Origin: Mycolicibacterium phlei
GTDB taxonomy: Bacteria; Actinomycetota; Actinomycetes; Mycobacteriales; Mycobacteriaceae
Direction: 5' to 3'
Assembly: GCF_001583415.1 (NCBI RefSeq)
Contig: NZ_CP014475.1
Span: 5,208,001-5,272,000, forward strand
Length of the DNA stretch: 64,000 nucleotides
Positions 23,725-31,417 of this stretch are shown in pieces; positions within the stretch are counted from its first letter, which is position 1; each line of letters opens with the position of its first letter. Made by a program: the position numbers and the translations under genes. The notes under the pieces are model-generated. The model ran no database searches. It had not been told where the DNA came from and saw only the letters and a list, made by a program, of their open reading frames with translations.

Positions 23725-24419
23725 CGATCTCCAAGGCTCACCGCGTCCGCACCGCATTGGACACACTGCTCGCGGGTCTCGACGTCGGCGACCCGGTGCC
23801 CGCGGAACGTGACCTGGCGGCCCGCTTCAACGTCGCACGCGAGACGGTGCGCCAGGCGTTGCACGAGCTGCTGGTCGAGGGGCGCATCGAACGCCGTGGT
23901 CGGGGCACAGTGGTGTCACACCCGAAGTTGGTACAGCCGCTGTCGTTACGCTCCTACACCGAGGGTGCGGAACGGATGGGGCACATCGCGGGCCGCCGCC
24001 TGGTCAGCTGGGAGGACATCAGGGCCGACGCGAACGCCGCGCGTGCGCTCGGGATCCGCGCGGGTACCAAGGTGATGCGACTGGAGCGGGTGCTGCTGGC
24101 CGACGCGCAGCCGATCGGGTTGGAGACCACGTACCTCGCGGCGTCCCGATTCGGGTGGTTGCGAACGCGATTCGATCCGGAGACGTCTCTGTATGCGGCG
24201 CTCCGGGACGCGGGTGTGGAGTTCGCTGCCGCACTTGAGCGGATCGAGACGGTGCTGCCGTCGCCGCGGGAGGCCGAACTGCTGGGCACCACCACGGCGA
24301 TGCCTGCGCTGCTGTTGAACCGGCGCACTGTCGACTCCGCCGACGAACCGATCGAACTGGTGCGCGCACTGTATCGCGGGGACCGGGTCGCCTTCGAGGC
24401 GATGCTCGTAGACCGTTGA
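23721..24419 (+). CDS. phnF: GntR/HutC family repressor of phosphonate genes (PhnF-like)
   Basis: A 232-residue regulator with an N-terminal GntR winged HTH (VPAERDLAARFNVARETVRQALHELLVEG, residues about 28-60; note the GTVVSHPK hinge) and a C-terminal UTRA ligand domain (about 80-228; LERVLLADAQPIGLETTYL). M. smegmatis PhnF, of this class, represses phnDCE and binds TGGTATAGACCA, and that exact sequence is found upstream of this operon. The start codon overlaps the HD gene stop, so repressor and oxygenase are co-expressed, giving autoregulation. Confidence 0.85.
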   Translation: MTISKAHRVRTALDTLLAGLDVGDPVPAERDLAARFNVARETVRQALHELLVEGRIERRGRGTVVSHPKLVQPLSLRSYTEGAERMGHIAGRRLVSWEDIRADANAARALGIRAGTKVMRLERVLLADAQPIGLETTYLAASRFGWLRTRFDPETSLYAALRDAGVEFAAALERIETVLPSPREAELLGTTTAMPALLLNRRTVDSADEPIELVRALYRGDRVAFEAMLVDR

Positions 24420-24460
24420 CGGCGGGCCGTTTGGATTCAAGACCAGCGATCGTGGGAATG

Positions 24461-24484
24461 CCTTCGCGGTACCGCATGCGAAGG
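24461..24484 (+). promoter_or_regulatory. Hairpin covering the ribosome-binding site of the TspO-like gene
   Basis: CCTTCGC (24461-24467) pairs perfectly with GCGAAGG (24478-24484) across a 10-nt loop. The right arm contains most of the Shine-Dalgarno AAGGAG (24481-24486) for the ATG at 24492, so the folded RNA would hide it. Confidence 0.45.
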
Positions 24485-24491
24485 AGCCTCC

Positions 24492-25298
24492 ATGACCAGC
24501 ACCACCGTCAGCCGTCCCACCTCCGCCCTGCTGTGGCCCGCGGCGGCCGCGGTGGCCACGGCGGTGACGCTGGTCGTCAACTACCTGTCCAACGGTCTGC
24601 CGATCAACGGCCAGACCACCGGCGACGTCACCCGCCCGTTCGAGGTGTTCTTCTCCCCCGCCCCCTACGTGTTCTCCATCTGGGGAGTCATCTACCTCGG
24701 CCTGATCGGCTACAGCGGTTACCTGATCTCGGCGGCGGTGACCGGCCGGTTCGACGACGGCGCCGCCCGCCGCATCGCCCCCTGGTACGTGCTGACCGCC
24801 GCCGCCAACTGCTGCTGGCTGTTCGCGTGGCACTACAACCAGTTCCCGCTGAGCATGCTGCTGATGGTGGTGCTGCTGGGCACGCTGATCGTCATCTACC
24901 GCCTGCAGGCGGCCCACCCGGCCGAGTCGGCGCTGGAACTGTGGACGGTGCACATCCCGTTCCGGATCTACCTGGGCTGGATCTCGGTCGCCACCATCGC
25001 CAACGCCACCATCACCCTCGACGACGCGGGCTGGTCCGGTTTCGGGCTCTCCGAGCCGACGTGGGGGGTGATCATGGCTCTCGTCGCAGCCGCGCTCGGT
25101 GTGCTGATGCTGCTGCGGCACAACAACATCGCCTACCCAGACATCGCCTACGCCCTGGTGATCGTCTGGGCGCTGGTCGGGGTCGCGGTGCGGTTGAGCG
25201 ACACCACGTCGGTGTTCGTCGCGAGCCTGGTCGGCGCCGCGGCGGTCGCGATCGCGGCGAGTGTGGGATTGACACACGCGTTTCGCCGATCCGCGTGA
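24492..25298 (+). CDS. TspO/MBR-related multi-spanning membrane protein
   Basis: A 268-residue integral membrane protein with seven or so hydrophobic segments, rich in Trp, Tyr and Ala. The pattern FSPAPYVFSIWGVIYLGL plus paired tryptophans in AANCCWLFAWHYNQFPLS fits the tryptophan-rich sensory (TspO/MBR) superfamily in its longer bacterial form (classical TspO has about 160 residues). Function in this long group is unproven; TspO proteins bind porphyrins and lipids. It stands alone, 72 nt after phnF, with its own hairpin-masked ribosome-binding site. Confidence 0.7.
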   Translation: MTSTTVSRPTSALLWPAAAAVATAVTLVVNYLSNGLPINGQTTGDVTRPFEVFFSPAPYVFSIWGVIYLGLIGYSGYLISAAVTGRFDDGAARRIAPWYVLTAAANCCWLFAWHYNQFPLSMLLMVVLLGTLIVIYRLQAAHPAESALELWTVHIPFRIYLGWISVATIANATITLDDAGWSGFGLSEPTWGVIMALVAAALGVLMLLRHNNIAYPDIAYALVIVWALVGVAVRLSDTTSVFVASLVGAAAVAIAASVGLTHAFRRSA

Positions 25299-25331
25299 CA
25301 TAACCCCACACTCGGCGGCCACACTGAGGGC

Positions 25332-26558
25332 ATGCCCACGGCGTTCCGGTACCCGCAGCTGAGTCCGCGCCGCGCCCGGCTGCGCGCCCTCGCGAAACGT
25401 CTCGGCATCGACCCGTACCCCTCCGACGAGGTGGCCCGCGCCTTCATCGCGGGTCTCACCGAGGGTGACCCGATCGCCGAGCGGTTCGTCGCGGAGACCT
25501 ACCACGGCGAACTCGGCGCCAAGAAGGCCCGCGAGCTCGTCGAACGCGCCCAGCGCGACGGCATCGACGCCGTCCCGGAGGCCCCCGAGTCGATGCGGGC
25601 GCTGTTCGAGGACTTCGAGCAGATCCCCGACTGGGTGGACCCGGACCTCGTCGAGGAGGGCGCGGCGGTGTGGCGGCGCTGGGCCTACGCCCTCGGCGCG
25701 CTGGGCAACGCCGGCACCAACGACACCTACACTGAGGGTTGGCTGGCGGTCCCGCTGTCGCTGTCCGGCGGCTACGCCGGCCAGCGCGCCCTGCACCGCT
25801 ACCTGGAGACCTCCCGCTGGTGGATCGAGGTGTGCAGGCCCGGCGCGATCCTGACCCCCGGCTCGGTGGGCCGCGCCATCTCGCTGCACGTGCGGATCAT
25901 GCACGTCAGCGTCCGCGACCGGGTCCGCAACCACCCCGAGTGGGACGCCGAGCGGTGGGGTCTGCCGATCAGCCAGTCGGCGATGCTGCTCACCCTGCTC
26001 GGCGGCAGCGTCGCCCCCGCCCTCGGGCTGTTCGCGCTCGGCCACCTCACCTCACCCCGCGAGATGCGGGCGGTGCTGCACTTCAACCGCTACTGCGGGC
26101 ACCTGGTCGGGGTGCGCTGCGACGGCTACTTCCCGGAGACGGTCGCCGACGCCTGGCGCATCCTGCTGATGGCCGACGCCGCCCGCAGCTACGACAGCGG
26201 CGCCGACGGCGCCGAGCTCGTGGAGTCGTTCGTCCCGTCGTTCGCACCGACGGCCGCGCACCGCGGCCTGGCCCGGCTGCGCGCCGAGTACCACTATCGG
26301 CTGCAGGCCGGCTACCTCGGGCTGTACATGCTGCCGTGGAACCGGCGCCGCTACCGGCTGCCGTCGGCGCTGCCGGGGATCGCGCTGCTGCTGGGCCGCG
26401 CCCCGGTGATCGCGGCGCTGGAGGTCGCGCGCCGGGTGTCGCCGCGCATCGATCGGCGCTGGCAGGAGGCCAACCTGCGGCGCTGGGAGAACTGGCTGGT
26501 CTGGCAGTCCGGCGGCCGGGCGGCCCGGTTCGAGGCGGCCTCGCCACTGCGGCGGTGA
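25332..26558 (+). CDS. MpaB/Lcp-type oxygenase (DUF2236)
   Basis: A 408-residue protein of the DUF2236 family, which includes the rubber-cleaving haem oxygenase Lcp and fungal MpaB. The central helix reads YLETSRWWIEVC and is followed by VGRAISLHVRIMHVSVRDRV; the His-x-x-x-x-His segment corresponds to the haem-binding region of Lcp. It lacks an obvious signal peptide, so it is probably cytoplasmic, unlike secreted Lcp. Mycobacteria have several uncharacterised members; substrate unknown. It has a short 33-nt gap to the TspO-like gene and may share its transcript. Confidence 0.8.
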   Translation: MPTAFRYPQLSPRRARLRALAKRLGIDPYPSDEVARAFIAGLTEGDPIAERFVAETYHGELGAKKARELVERAQRDGIDAVPEAPESMRALFEDFEQIPDWVDPDLVEEGAAVWRRWAYALGALGNAGTNDTYTEGWLAVPLSLSGGYAGQRALHRYLETSRWWIEVCRPGAILTPGSVGRAISLHVRIMHVSVRDRVRNHPEWDAERWGLPISQSAMLLTLLGGSVAPALGLFALGHLTSPREMRAVLHFNRYCGHLVGVRCDGYFPETVADAWRILLMADAARSYDSGADGAELVESFVPSFAPTAAHRGLARLRAEYHYRLQAGYLGLYMLPWNRRRYRLPSALPGIALLLGRAPVIAALEVARRVSPRIDRRWQEANLRRWENWLVWQSGGRAARFEAASPLRR

Positions 26559-26616
26559 CGCGACACACGTGCCCGGCGGGCGCCGCGGCGTCGGAGGCGG
26601 ACGGTAGAGTCGCCGC

Positions 26617-28977
26617 GTGCCACAGAGCCTGACCCTGAAGTCCGTAAACGCCCGTCTTGCTGAGGAATTGGGAATCGCGGAGGCGCAGGTCGCGGCCGCG
26701 GTGCGCCTGCTCGACGAGGGTGCGACCGTGCCGTTCATCGCGCGCTACCGCAAGGAGGCGACCGGCAGCCTCGACGACGGCCAGCTGCGCACCCTCGAGG
26801 AGCGGCTGCAGTACCTGCGCGAGCTCGACGACCGCCGCAACGCGGTGATGGCCTCCATCGAGGAGCAGGGCAAGCTCACCGACGAGCTGAAGGCCGCGCT
26901 GCTGGCCGCCGACACCAAGGCCCGCGTCGAGGACATCTACCTGCCGTACAAGCCCAAGCGGCGGACCAAGGCGCAGATCGCCCGCGAGGCCGGCCTGGAG
27001 CCGCTGGCCGACCGGCTGCTGGCCGACCCGACGCTGGTGCCCGAGGAGGTGGCCGCCGAGTTCATCACCGAGGGGGTGGCCGACGCCGCCGCCGCGCTCG
27101 ACGGTGCTCGCCACATCCTGGCCGAGCGGGCCGCCGAGGACGCCGAACTGGTCGGTGCCATCCGCGAGAAGTTCTGGGCGTCCGGCACGCTGCGCACCGC
27201 GCCCTGGTCCGAGGAGGCCGCGAAAAAGCCTGAGGCGCAGAAGTTCCGGGACTACTTCGAGTTCAGCGAGCCGCTGGAGGACATGCCGTCGCACCGGGTG
27301 CTGGCGGTGATGCGCGGGGAGAAGGAAGAGGCACTGGCGCTGACCTTCGACGGCGGCGACGACGCCGTTTACCACGCGATGATCGCGCAGACGCTGGGCA
27401 TCGACATGGCGGGCAAGGGCGCGGCGACGCCGTGGCTGGTGAACACCGTCGAGTGGGCGTGGCGCACCAAACTGATGATCTCCGCGCGCGTCGACGCCCG
27501 CATCAAGCTGCGCAAACGCGCCGAGGACGAGGCCGTCGCGGTGTTCGCCAAGAACCTCAAGGACCTGCTGCTGGCCGCACCGGCCGGCAACCGCACCACG
27601 CTGGGTCTGGACCCCGGCTACCGCACCGGGGTGAAGGTGGCCGTCGTCGACGGCACCGGCAAGGTGCTCGAGACCGCCACCATCTACCCGCACCAGCCGC
27701 AGCGGCAGTGGGACACTGCCAAGGCGACGCTGGCGGCGCTGGTCGCCCGGCACGGGGTGGAGCTGATCGCGGTCGGCAACGGCACCGCTTCACGTGAAAC
27801 CGACGCGCTGGCGGCCGAGCTGATCGCCGACATCAAGGCCGCCGGGGCCAAGCCGCCGGTCAAGGCGATGGTCAGCGAGGCGGGGGCCTCGGTGTACTCG
27901 GCGTCGGCGTACGCGGCCCGTGAGCTGCCCGAGCTGGACGTGACGCTGCGCGGCGCGGTGTCGATCGCGCGGCGACTGCAGGACCCGCTGGCCGAGTTGG
28001 TCAAGATCGACCCGAAGTCGATCGGCGTCGGCCAGTACCAGCACGACGTGACGCCGGGGACGCTGGCCCGCAGCCTGGACGCGGTCGTCGAGGACGCCGT
28101 GAACGCCGTCGGCGTGGAGCTCAACACCGCGTCGGTACCGCTGCTGGCGCGGGTGTCGGGGGTGACCGAGTCGCTGGCCGAGGCGATCGTCGCGCACCGC
28201 GACAAGAACGGGCCGTTCCGCAACCGAAAGGCACTGCTCGAGGTTCCGCGGCTGGGCGCCAAGGCTTTTGAGCAGTGCGCCGGCTTCCTGCGGATCCGCG
28301 ACGGCGAGGATCCGATCGACGCGTCGGGCGTGCACCCGGAGGCCTACCCGGTGGTGCACAAGATCCTGGACCGTGCCGGGGTGACGCTGGCCGAGCTGAT
28401 CGGCAACGACCGGATGCTGCGCTCGCTGAAGCCCGCGGAATTCGCCGACGACCGGTTCGGCATCCCGACCGTCACCGACATCCTGGCCGAGCTGGAGAAG
28501 CCCGGACGCGACCCGCGGCCCGCGTTCACCACCGCGACGTTCGCCGACGGGGTGGAGAAGGTGGCCGATCTGAAGGTCGGCATGGTGCTCGAGGGGGTGG
28601 TGACGAACGTCGCGGCGTTCGGCGCGTTCGTCGACATCGGTGTGCACCAGGACGGGCTGGTGCACGTCTCGGCGATGTCGGACCGGTTCGTCTCCGATCC
28701 GCACGAGGTGGTGCGGTCCGGTCAGGTGGTGCGGGTGAAGGTCGTCGACGTCGACGTCGAGCGCCAGCGCATCGGGCTGAGCCTGCGGCTCAACGACGAG
28801 CCGCAGAAGGACCGCGGCAGGCGCGGCGACCGGCCGGCCCCGCGGCGCGACAACCGGGACAACAGGAGCGGCGGCAACCAGCGGAATCCGCGCCGGGACC
28901 GCGACGGTGGACGCCGGGCGCCGCAGCCCACCGGTGCGATGGCCGAGGCGCTGCGCAAAGCCGGCTTCGGTAACTGA
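26617..28977 (+). CDS. tex: Tex-family RNA-binding transcription accessory protein
   Basis: A 786-residue Tex/YhgF protein. It shows the Tex N-terminal helical domain (to about 200; VPFIARYRKEATGSLDD), a YqgF-like RNase H fold (about 325-460; TLGLDPGYRTGVKVAVVDGTG), a helix-hairpin-helix part (about 500-560; AIVAHRDKNGPF), and an S1 RNA-binding domain (about 648-718; GMVLEGVVTNVAAFGAFVDIG). A basic Arg/Gly/Asn-rich tail of about 50 residues follows, longer than in many relatives. Tex binds nucleic acid and affects transcription and translation. Start is the GTG at the canonical N-terminus. Confidence 0.92.
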   Translation: MPQSLTLKSVNARLAEELGIAEAQVAAAVRLLDEGATVPFIARYRKEATGSLDDGQLRTLEERLQYLRELDDRRNAVMASIEEQGKLTDELKAALLAADTKARVEDIYLPYKPKRRTKAQIAREAGLEPLADRLLADPTLVPEEVAAEFITEGVADAAAALDGARHILAERAAEDAELVGAIREKFWASGTLRTAPWSEEAAKKPEAQKFRDYFEFSEPLEDMPSHRVLAVMRGEKEEALALTFDGGDDAVYHAMIAQTLGIDMAGKGAATPWLVNTVEWAWRTKLMISARVDARIKLRKRAEDEAVAVFAKNLKDLLLAAPAGNRTTLGLDPGYRTGVKVAVVDGTGKVLETATIYPHQPQRQWDTAKATLAALVARHGVELIAVGNGTASRETDALAAELIADIKAAGAKPPVKAMVSEAGASVYSASAYAARELPELDVTLRGAVSIARRLQDPLAELVKIDPKSIGVGQYQHDVTPGTLARSLDAVVEDAVNAVGVELNTASVPLLARVSGVTESLAEAIVAHRDKNGPFRNRKALLEVPRLGAKAFEQCAGFLRIRDGEDPIDASGVHPEAYPVVHKILDRAGVTLAELIGNDRMLRSLKPAEFADDRFGIPTVTDILAELEKPGRDPRPAFTTATFADGVEKVADLKVGMVLEGVVTNVAAFGAFVDIGVHQDGLVHVSAMSDRFVSDPHEVVRSGQVVRVKVVDVDVERQRIGLSLRLNDEPQKDRGRRGDRPAPRRDNRDNRSGGNQRNPRRDRDGGRRAPQPTGAMAEALRKAGFGN

Positions 28978-28984
28978 GCCGACG

Positions 28985-29902
28985 TCAGTCGAGGTTCAGG
29001 CTGTCCGCCAGATGCCGCAGCACCCGCAGACCGCCGATGCTGTTGCCGAACCGGTCCAGTGACGGGCCGTACACGCCGACCCCCATGCGCCGGCTGACGA
29101 CTCCCAGGGTCGCCCCGGAGACCCCGCACTTGGCCGGGATCCCGACGTCGCACGCGTAACGGCCGGACTCCTCATACATTCCGGCGAACAGCATCAGCCG
29201 CCGCACCCGGCGCAGGTGCTCGACCCGCAGCGCGTATTCACCGACCGTGGTGTCCGTGGTCTGCGCCAGCACCCGCGCCGCGCGGGCCAGGTCGACGACG
29301 TCCACCTCGATCGCGCACATCTGGCAGTAGGCCCACAACAGGTCCTCGACGTCGGTGCTGATCATCCGGTGACTGCGCAGGAAGTAGCCCAGCGCCCGGT
29401 TGCGGTCCGCCAGCCGCAGTTCCGAGCGCGCGACGGCGGAGTTCACCGCGATCGTGGGATTCCCCGTCAGCGCACGCATGAACTCGACGACGCCGCGGGC
29501 GCGTTCGTCCGGGTCGTCTCCCGGCAGCATGTCCGCGATGACGAGTGCGCCCGCATTCACGAACGGATTGACCGGCACCCCCGAGCCCCGGATGAACGTC
29601 TCCAGCGAGTTGTAGGAGCCGATCCCCTGCTCGCACCCGACGCGCTCGAACACGTACTCCTCGCCGCGGTGGTGCAGGGCGAGCAGGAGGGTGAACACCT
29701 TCACGACGCTCTGCACGCTGAAGGTCAAATCACATTGTCCGGCAGTCGCGATGCCATCGGCACCGTAGTCGATGGCGATGGCCAGATCGTCGATACGGGC
29801 GGCCCGCAGTTCGGGGAGGTAACCGGAGACCGCACCCTCGTCCAGGCACGGCCTGACCTCGTCGACCAGCTCCGCCAGCCAGTTCTCGGCAGTCACGGTC
29901 AT
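28985..29902 (-). CDS. glsA: Glutaminase A
   Basis: The 305-residue protein is a serine-dependent beta-lactamase-fold glutaminase. It contains the SxxK motif at Ser65-Lys68 (FSVQSVVKVF), PVNPFVNAGALV and the C-terminal SGATLGVVSRRMGVGVYGPSLD. It converts glutamine to glutamate and ammonia in the cytoplasm. Start set at the ATG that gives the usual N-terminus; the open frame runs further upstream but without family match. It lies 85 nt downstream of a glutamine-synthetase-like gene on the same strand, with a strong GC hairpin between them. Confidence 0.9.
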   Translation of the reverse strand: MTVTAENWLAELVDEVRPCLDEGAVSGYLPELRAARIDDLAIAIDYGADGIATAGQCDLTFSVQSVVKVFTLLLALHHRGEEYVFERVGCEQGIGSYNSLETFIRGSGVPVNPFVNAGALVIADMLPGDDPDERARGVVEFMRALTGNPTIAVNSAVARSELRLADRNRALGYFLRSHRMISTDVEDLLWAYCQMCAIEVDVVDLARAARVLAQTTDTTVGEYALRVEHLRRVRRLMLFAGMYEESGRYACDVGIPAKCGVSGATLGVVSRRMGVGVYGPSLDRFGNSIGGLRVLRHLADSLNLD

Positions 29903-29920
29903 GGCGTCACTCCAGGGAAC

Positions 29921-29974
29921 CCGGCCGGGCCCGGTATCGGGGGTGGGGGGATCCAGGCACCCGGGCCCGGCCGG
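29921..29974 (-). terminator. 14-bp GC hairpin between ligase and glutaminase genes
   Basis: CCGGCCGGGCCCGG (29921-29934) and CCGGGCCCGGCCGG (29961-29974) are perfectly complementary with a 26-nt loop. Placed right after the ligase stop (29988) and before the glutaminase start (29902), it may terminate or attenuate transcription. No U-tract follows. Confidence 0.55.
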
Positions 29975-29987
29975 AGGTCTCGAGGGG

Positions 29988-31358
29988 TTAGAAGTACACC
30001 AGGTTGTCGGTCCGCTCGCGGTCGCTGACGGGTAGGTGATCCCTCTCCCACTCGTCACGTTTGGTGTTGGTGTAGTCCTTGATGAAGTCCTCGCCGAACA
30101 CGTCGTAGGTCAGCTCGTCCTCCTCGAAGGCCTCGATCGCCTCCAGCAACGTGCGTGGCAGGCGCGGAATCTCGTCACGCTCGGAGGCGAGTTCGGTCAT
30201 TGCCGGTCCGGGATCGATCTCGTTGGCGATCCCGTCCAGGCCCGCCGCGAGCAGGAAGGCGCCTGCGAGATACACGTTCGCCGATGCGTCGGGGTTGCGC
30301 ACCTCGATGGCTGGCCGGTTCTCCGGAAGCCGAATCATGCAGGAGCGATTGTTCGGCCCGTAGGCGATCTTGATCGGCGCCCACGACACCGAGCCGTCCA
30401 CCAGTCGGGGGGTAAGACGCTTGTAGGAGTTGACCAGCGGGTTGGTGATCGCAGTCAGGGCACGGGCATGCTTGAGCAGGCCGCCGACGAAGTACTTCGA
30501 CTCCTTCGACCACTCGTCCTCACCGCAGACGCTGGAGCCGCCGATGCGCAGGACGCTCTCCTCCGGCTTGCCGTGCTCATAGAGACCGATATTGAAGTGC
30601 GCACCCGAGCCCCACAGGTTCGCGAACGGTTTCGGCATGAAGCTGACGGCCAGACCGTGCTTCTTGGCGACCTGGTGCATCATCAGCCGGAACAGCGTTA
30701 CGCGGTCGGCCATTTCGAGTAGATCCTTGTAAAAGAAGTCGATCTCGAACTGGTTGACCCCGCCCTCGGCCCCCATCGCGAAGGCGTTGAGGCCGATCTC
30801 CTTCATCGTCGTGACGGCGTCGTCGAGGAAGGCTGAGACGTCATACAGCGTCTCGACGTCATAGGCGGGGCTCGGTTCGACCGCTCCGGTGGCGGTGAGC
30901 TCTCCGAAGCCCTCGGCTGACAGGTTCTCCGGCCGGTAGACGTAGAACTCGGGCTCGATGCCCAGGGTGGCCTGATAGCCCTGTTCGGCGGCCTTCGCGA
31001 TCTGCCGTTTCAGAATCGACCTGGGGCACAGGGAGAACGGCTCGCCGCGGTCGGACCACATGTCGGCCGCCATCCAGGCGAAGCGCTTGTCCCACGGTAG
31101 GACGGTAAGCGTGTCGAGGTCGGGCAGCGCGGTGACCTCCTCCTCGACTGGGTCCATCGCGCCGATGCCGTTGATGCCACGTGGGGTGTATCGCGCGAAC
31201 CCCGCCATCAACTGGGGGAGATACTCGACGGGGTGGCTCTTCGCCCGGTTCCTGCCGAGGATGTCCACCCAGGACGCGGTGACGTAGCGGACTCCGGCGG
31301 CCTCCAGTTCCTTGACCGTCTGCGAGTGTGCGGGATCGAGCGCTCTGAGCGTATCCAT
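29988..31358 (-). CDS. Glutamine-synthetase-like ligase (GlnT/GSIII-type)
   Basis: A 456-residue member of the glutamine synthetase superfamily. Active-site elements are intact: GIEPEFYVYR, GAEGGVNQFEIDF, GSGAHFNIGLYEHGK, the NPLVNSYKRL loop, APIKIAYGPNNRSCMIRLP and EVRNPDASANVYLAGAFLLAAGLDGI. The divergent N-terminus (VRYVTASWVDILGRNRAKSHPVEYL) separates it from housekeeping GlnA; relatives ligate glutamate to methylamine, polyamines or ethanolamine. In an operon with an NCS1 permease and DUF1116 protein upstream and glutaminase downstream, it probably glutamylates an amine from an imported nitrogen compound; this is inference. Confidence 0.83.
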   Translation of the reverse strand: MDTLRALDPAHSQTVKELEAAGVRYVTASWVDILGRNRAKSHPVEYLPQLMAGFARYTPRGINGIGAMDPVEEEVTALPDLDTLTVLPWDKRFAWMAADMWSDRGEPFSLCPRSILKRQIAKAAEQGYQATLGIEPEFYVYRPENLSAEGFGELTATGAVEPSPAYDVETLYDVSAFLDDAVTTMKEIGLNAFAMGAEGGVNQFEIDFFYKDLLEMADRVTLFRLMMHQVAKKHGLAVSFMPKPFANLWGSGAHFNIGLYEHGKPEESVLRIGGSSVCGEDEWSKESKYFVGGLLKHARALTAITNPLVNSYKRLTPRLVDGSVSWAPIKIAYGPNNRSCMIRLPENRPAIEVRNPDASANVYLAGAFLLAAGLDGIANEIDPGPAMTELASERDEIPRLPRTLLEAIEAFEEDELTYDVFGEDFIKDYTNTKRDEWERDHLPVSDRERTDNLVYF

Positions 31359-31417
31359 TTTGCCTCTTGTCTTTTCGTTGTTGTGAACGGGTCTGGTGTC
31401 AGAGATGCGTTGGTAGG

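Noticed and set aside
26083-27753. A 556-codon minus-strand frame
   Set aside because: Antisense to the MpaB-type and tex genes, low-complexity product, no ribosome-binding site or motif.
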